A model generated the notes under the pieces. It was not told the DNA's origin. It was given only the letters and a program-made list of their open reading frames with translations, and searched no databases. This document shows positions 61,263-64,000 of a stretch of 64,000 nt of DNA, piece by piece (the first letter of the stretch is position 1; each line of letters begins with the position of its first letter). A program made the position numbers and the translations under genes. The DNA is from Bolinopsis microptera (Eukaryota; Ctenophora; Tentaculata; Lobata; Bolinopsidae). Location of the stretch: contig NC_087072.1 in assembly GCF_026151205.1 (NCBI RefSeq), positions 19,498,103 through 19,562,102 of the forward strand, given 5' to 3'.

Positions 61263-63235
61263 GTAGAGCTGTATACCATGCAGCATCTGTTTCCACACCT
61301 CCCCAGCCTTAAAGCACAAGCTACCTCCGCCTCTGGTAAACTGACTGCTCATCCTGTTGATGCCCCCTACACAGAGGTGTCCCTGATCTGTTACAGCCCA
61401 CTTACTGTGGTCCTGTGTCTCTGTGTACTCCCGGTCTAGCAGCTTCATCTTCACGTTGTTGTACACAGCTGTGTCTCCGCTACAGTTGGATGGGATCCTC
61501 CCTCTCCCGTTCTGCCATGTCTCTGTGTACATGTTCTCCTGGAGGTGCGGTGCTATCACGTCCTTGTACAGATCAGAACCAAACTCTCCCGTTTTAGCGA
61601 ACGCTGTGAACTTCATGTCTTGTTCTGCTGTCTCGAACTCTTGTATCTTGACCCAGGGAGCTCCCTTGACATGTTTACCGTGTAGTACCAGATCTAAGTA
61701 CTGTATGTTGTCAGTGTACTTCTCACTGACACTAGAGTTGTAGATCATGGGCCACGTGTAGTACAAGTGTTCTGTGATCAGACCCAGTGCTTTCTCCTCC
61801 ATGTCAATACACAAGATAGACTGTCCAAATCTCTCTGCTGTCGCCGGGAACGAGTATCCTTTCTCTTTTTGGGGAGGGAAGTTAGGAACACTGTGTATCA
61901 GCCACTGTATACTGCTGTCGTCGTTCCAGATCACCGCACCTGTGAGTGTGTGTGTTCTTGTCTCAGTACAGAGTGTACATAGTTATGCTTCACAATGTTA
62001 TACCATAGGAATGTAAATATTTGGATCTATCATACATTCCACTTGTCATGTATCGTGCTCAGTATAATAGAGAAGTCTTATTTTGTGTGCCGGAATCAAA
62101 TTGGTGGATTAGAGAACAGGTACAGAATCCATTTAAGTATTCCCAAATTGAAACGACACAATCGGACGCCAAATAAAATTCCCCGATTTACCATAGAGTC
62201 TGGGGAAAATGAAAATAGTACAGTAAATTGGGGTTTTGATTTCGGAATTCCAGGTGAAACACATGATATTTCTCAGCACAATATTGGTTCCAAATCTGGG
62301 CTTATGGTTGACAAGCACTCAAGTAAGCGTAGTTAGGGGGAAAACTAGCCTGACAACTCATGACAAGCTTGCTTGAATTGACGGTCCGTGTATAGAGCGT
62401 AAAGGATCACGTGATGTCAAACTAAAATATTTATATTTTTTCAAAAATTTTGGGGGAACCCGAAGAGGTACAGTAAATCGGGGTTTGATGGTTAAAATCA
62501 TGGTTTTACTGTAATAAACAAACCTTTAGTGTGTCCCCTACAAGTTGTGACTGATCCATCAGGAACCTGATCGTTGTACACGATAAAGTTAGTACCGTGA
62601 TCAGCGTCAGAGTAGATCGGTTCTAAAACTCGACCTGCTGGATTCTCTTTATCTGTCAGCTTGTAAGACCCTTTCTTCAGCTCACCTTCTACATTATCTG
62701 AAATAATACAGTGTTATTGGAATTAAGCTTTAATGTTATAAGCTGTAATGACGTGAACTATTTAATAAAACACAAATGTAGATTATTGTACTGATAACAC
62801 TAGTGTATATTTCTCTCGCTCTCTGATAATGTGCAGTCTACGACCCATCTGATAGCAGGCTTCAATGATCACTCCAGTAATATAAACCTTGGCAAATGTC
62901 CAAAAGTAAATCTTGTACTGAAGTATTTATAAAACTTGGCAGATAAAAGGACGATAAATCTAGTCAGATAAATATAAACTGAGAGTTGACAGTTTGCAAA
63001 TTATCGGTAATCAGAGGATACAATTTACAGAACATTATCGTGTTTTGTACGAATGCGTTATAGTCGGGGGTTAAACATAAGACAGTGATTATAAAGGAGT
63101 AATACCTGCGTACAAGTAGTCGTAACCACCAGGCATCTTGAGCATGAGGAACCATGACCTCGCCTCCCCCTCTTCATTAACACATTTAGCAACAACCCCT
63201 GACGAGAGAACTAGCAAAACAAACAATCTCAACAT
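61239..63235 (-). CDS. Deoxyribonuclease II, three exons
   Basis: Exons 63235-63106, 62697-62524 and 61939-61239 (TAG) join in frame to 334 residues, near the usual length of 340-360. MLRLFVLLVLSSGVVAKC is a signal peptide. Then follow KMPGGYDYLY, YNDQVPDG and RGHTKG (first catalytic His region). Then come WLIHSVPNFPP, FGSDLYKDV, LPSNCS-like IPSNCSGDTAVYN, EDHSKW-like QDHSKWAV (second catalytic His, HxK) and RGGGSLCF. Several Cys and N-glycosylation sites fit a secreted or lysosomal protein. DNase II cuts DNA at acid pH in lysosomes without metal, degrading engulfed or apoptotic DNA. The last eight residues (ECQEHM region) come from a 23-bp minisatellite. It lies on the opposite strand downstream of the UBE2W-like exons and may be nested in that gene. 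Confidence 0.95.
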
Positions 63236-64000
63236 GACACTGTTGATTTGTAGGACTGTTCGAAAGTGTACAATGTAAGAAATGGTGCTCTGAGTACTGT
63301 GGTTTGTGTGTATCTGTGTGTATCTGTGGTTTATCGTGTACTGCGTTTTTTGCTTCCTTGTTAATCTAGCTCACGTTTTTTCCATTTGTAACACGATGCT
63401 TGGAGATATGACAGAGTTTTTCGTCAAGTGCGTCTCCTTTTATGGGATAAATTGTGATTTATGACGGGTTTTAAAGGTTATCATAGAACTGTTTCTGTGT
63501 TGACTGTTGTAACATTTTGCCATCAACACATAAAAATCACATTTTAAGCGGCGAACATAAAACTTAGCCTTGTCTGTGTGGTCTGGTCAATGAACACGAC
63601 AACTTATGTTAAAACTAAAGGTATAGGTTTAACTTAAAACTATACCTTTAGCTATACTACGTACCAAATACCTGGTACTCGTAACCACAGCTGGTAAATC
63701 ACATACAGTGGATGTTAAGTGTGCTATACTGAATACACTTAGCTTAGCAAGTGGTGTAATAGTTTTACAAACATCATGCATGGGAACAATACGCTTTAAA
63801 CCACATACTCGTAATATGAGACTTCCAATCTAACACTACTTCCAATCTAACACTACTTTACTATTACAGTAGTTATACTACTCGTAAAATGTACATACAC
63901 GTCTTATCGTGGGTGTCTAATGTGTATTTCCTATTATAATCATCATAAATTGGTTGCGTTTAAAGATATTAACTTTGTTATGATGTATTTGTGGATACTA
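63236..64000. other. Upstream region of DNase II, no gene seen
   Basis: Presumed promoter and 5' UTR side of DNase II. An 11-bp hairpin, TAAAGGTATAG (63616-63626) with CTATACCTTTA (63640-63650), and a direct repeat of CTTCCAATCTAACACTACT (63826-63858) are present. No E2 exon was found here. Confidence 0.5.

Overview
The window is animal (metazoan) nuclear DNA: AT-rich, with many GT/AG introns, and crowded with non-LTR retrotransposons, miniature DNA transposons, foldback elements and very long microsatellites. The genes (adhesion GPCR, rhodopsin-type GPCR, a ZNRF-type RING E3 ligase, DNase II, a UBE2W-like E2) are general animal genes, so the species cannot be fixed. Compact introns, CR1/L2-like LINEs and TTAGGG-type repeats fit a marine invertebrate (a cnidarian, for example), but that is inference only.

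Layout. 95-5346 (+): 17 exons of an adhesion GPCR, 5' end outside the window, all intron phases consistent. 5.7-9.5 kb: a tRNA-derived SINE, a TA-flanked MITE holding a run of 61 G, a 94-bp MITE with 7-bp target duplications, a hAT-like MITE, interstitial TTAGGG repeats and a diverged inverted repeat. 11183-27945 (-): a six-exon ZNRF-like E3 ubiquitin ligase with large introns. Its third intron holds a 1.5-kb TTAA-flanked element with an almost perfect 297-bp palindrome, a 70-bp-armed hairpin and a 406-bp (CT)n tract. Its first intron holds a complete rhodopsin-family GPCR on the opposite strand (25266-26595).

28.1-57.6 kb is a transposon graveyard. It starts with a largely intact CR1-like LINE (28140-33478). 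Its ORF1 joins an AlkB-like 2-oxoglutarate/Fe(II) dioxygenase domain to an SGNH esterase, and its ORF2 carries an APE endonuclease and a reverse transcriptase; this is the most interesting object in the window. Next comes a LINE interrupted by a second, oppositely oriented LINE with a TAAC target duplication, then a LINE ORF1 hit by two different MITEs and followed by a 591-bp (TTCAT)n array, a palindromic piggyBac-like MITE, an L1-like 3' fragment, another copy of the second LINE, and two foldback elements whose arms are inverted minisatellites (53635-54005 and 54949-57608).

58.7-63.2 kb returns to host genes: the first two coding exons of a UBE2W-like ubiquitin-conjugating enzyme (+) and a complete three-exon DNase II (-) whose last codons lie inside a 23-bp minisatellite.

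Gene models were spliced by eye from GT/AG sites, reading-frame continuity and family motifs; no search or RNA data were available.
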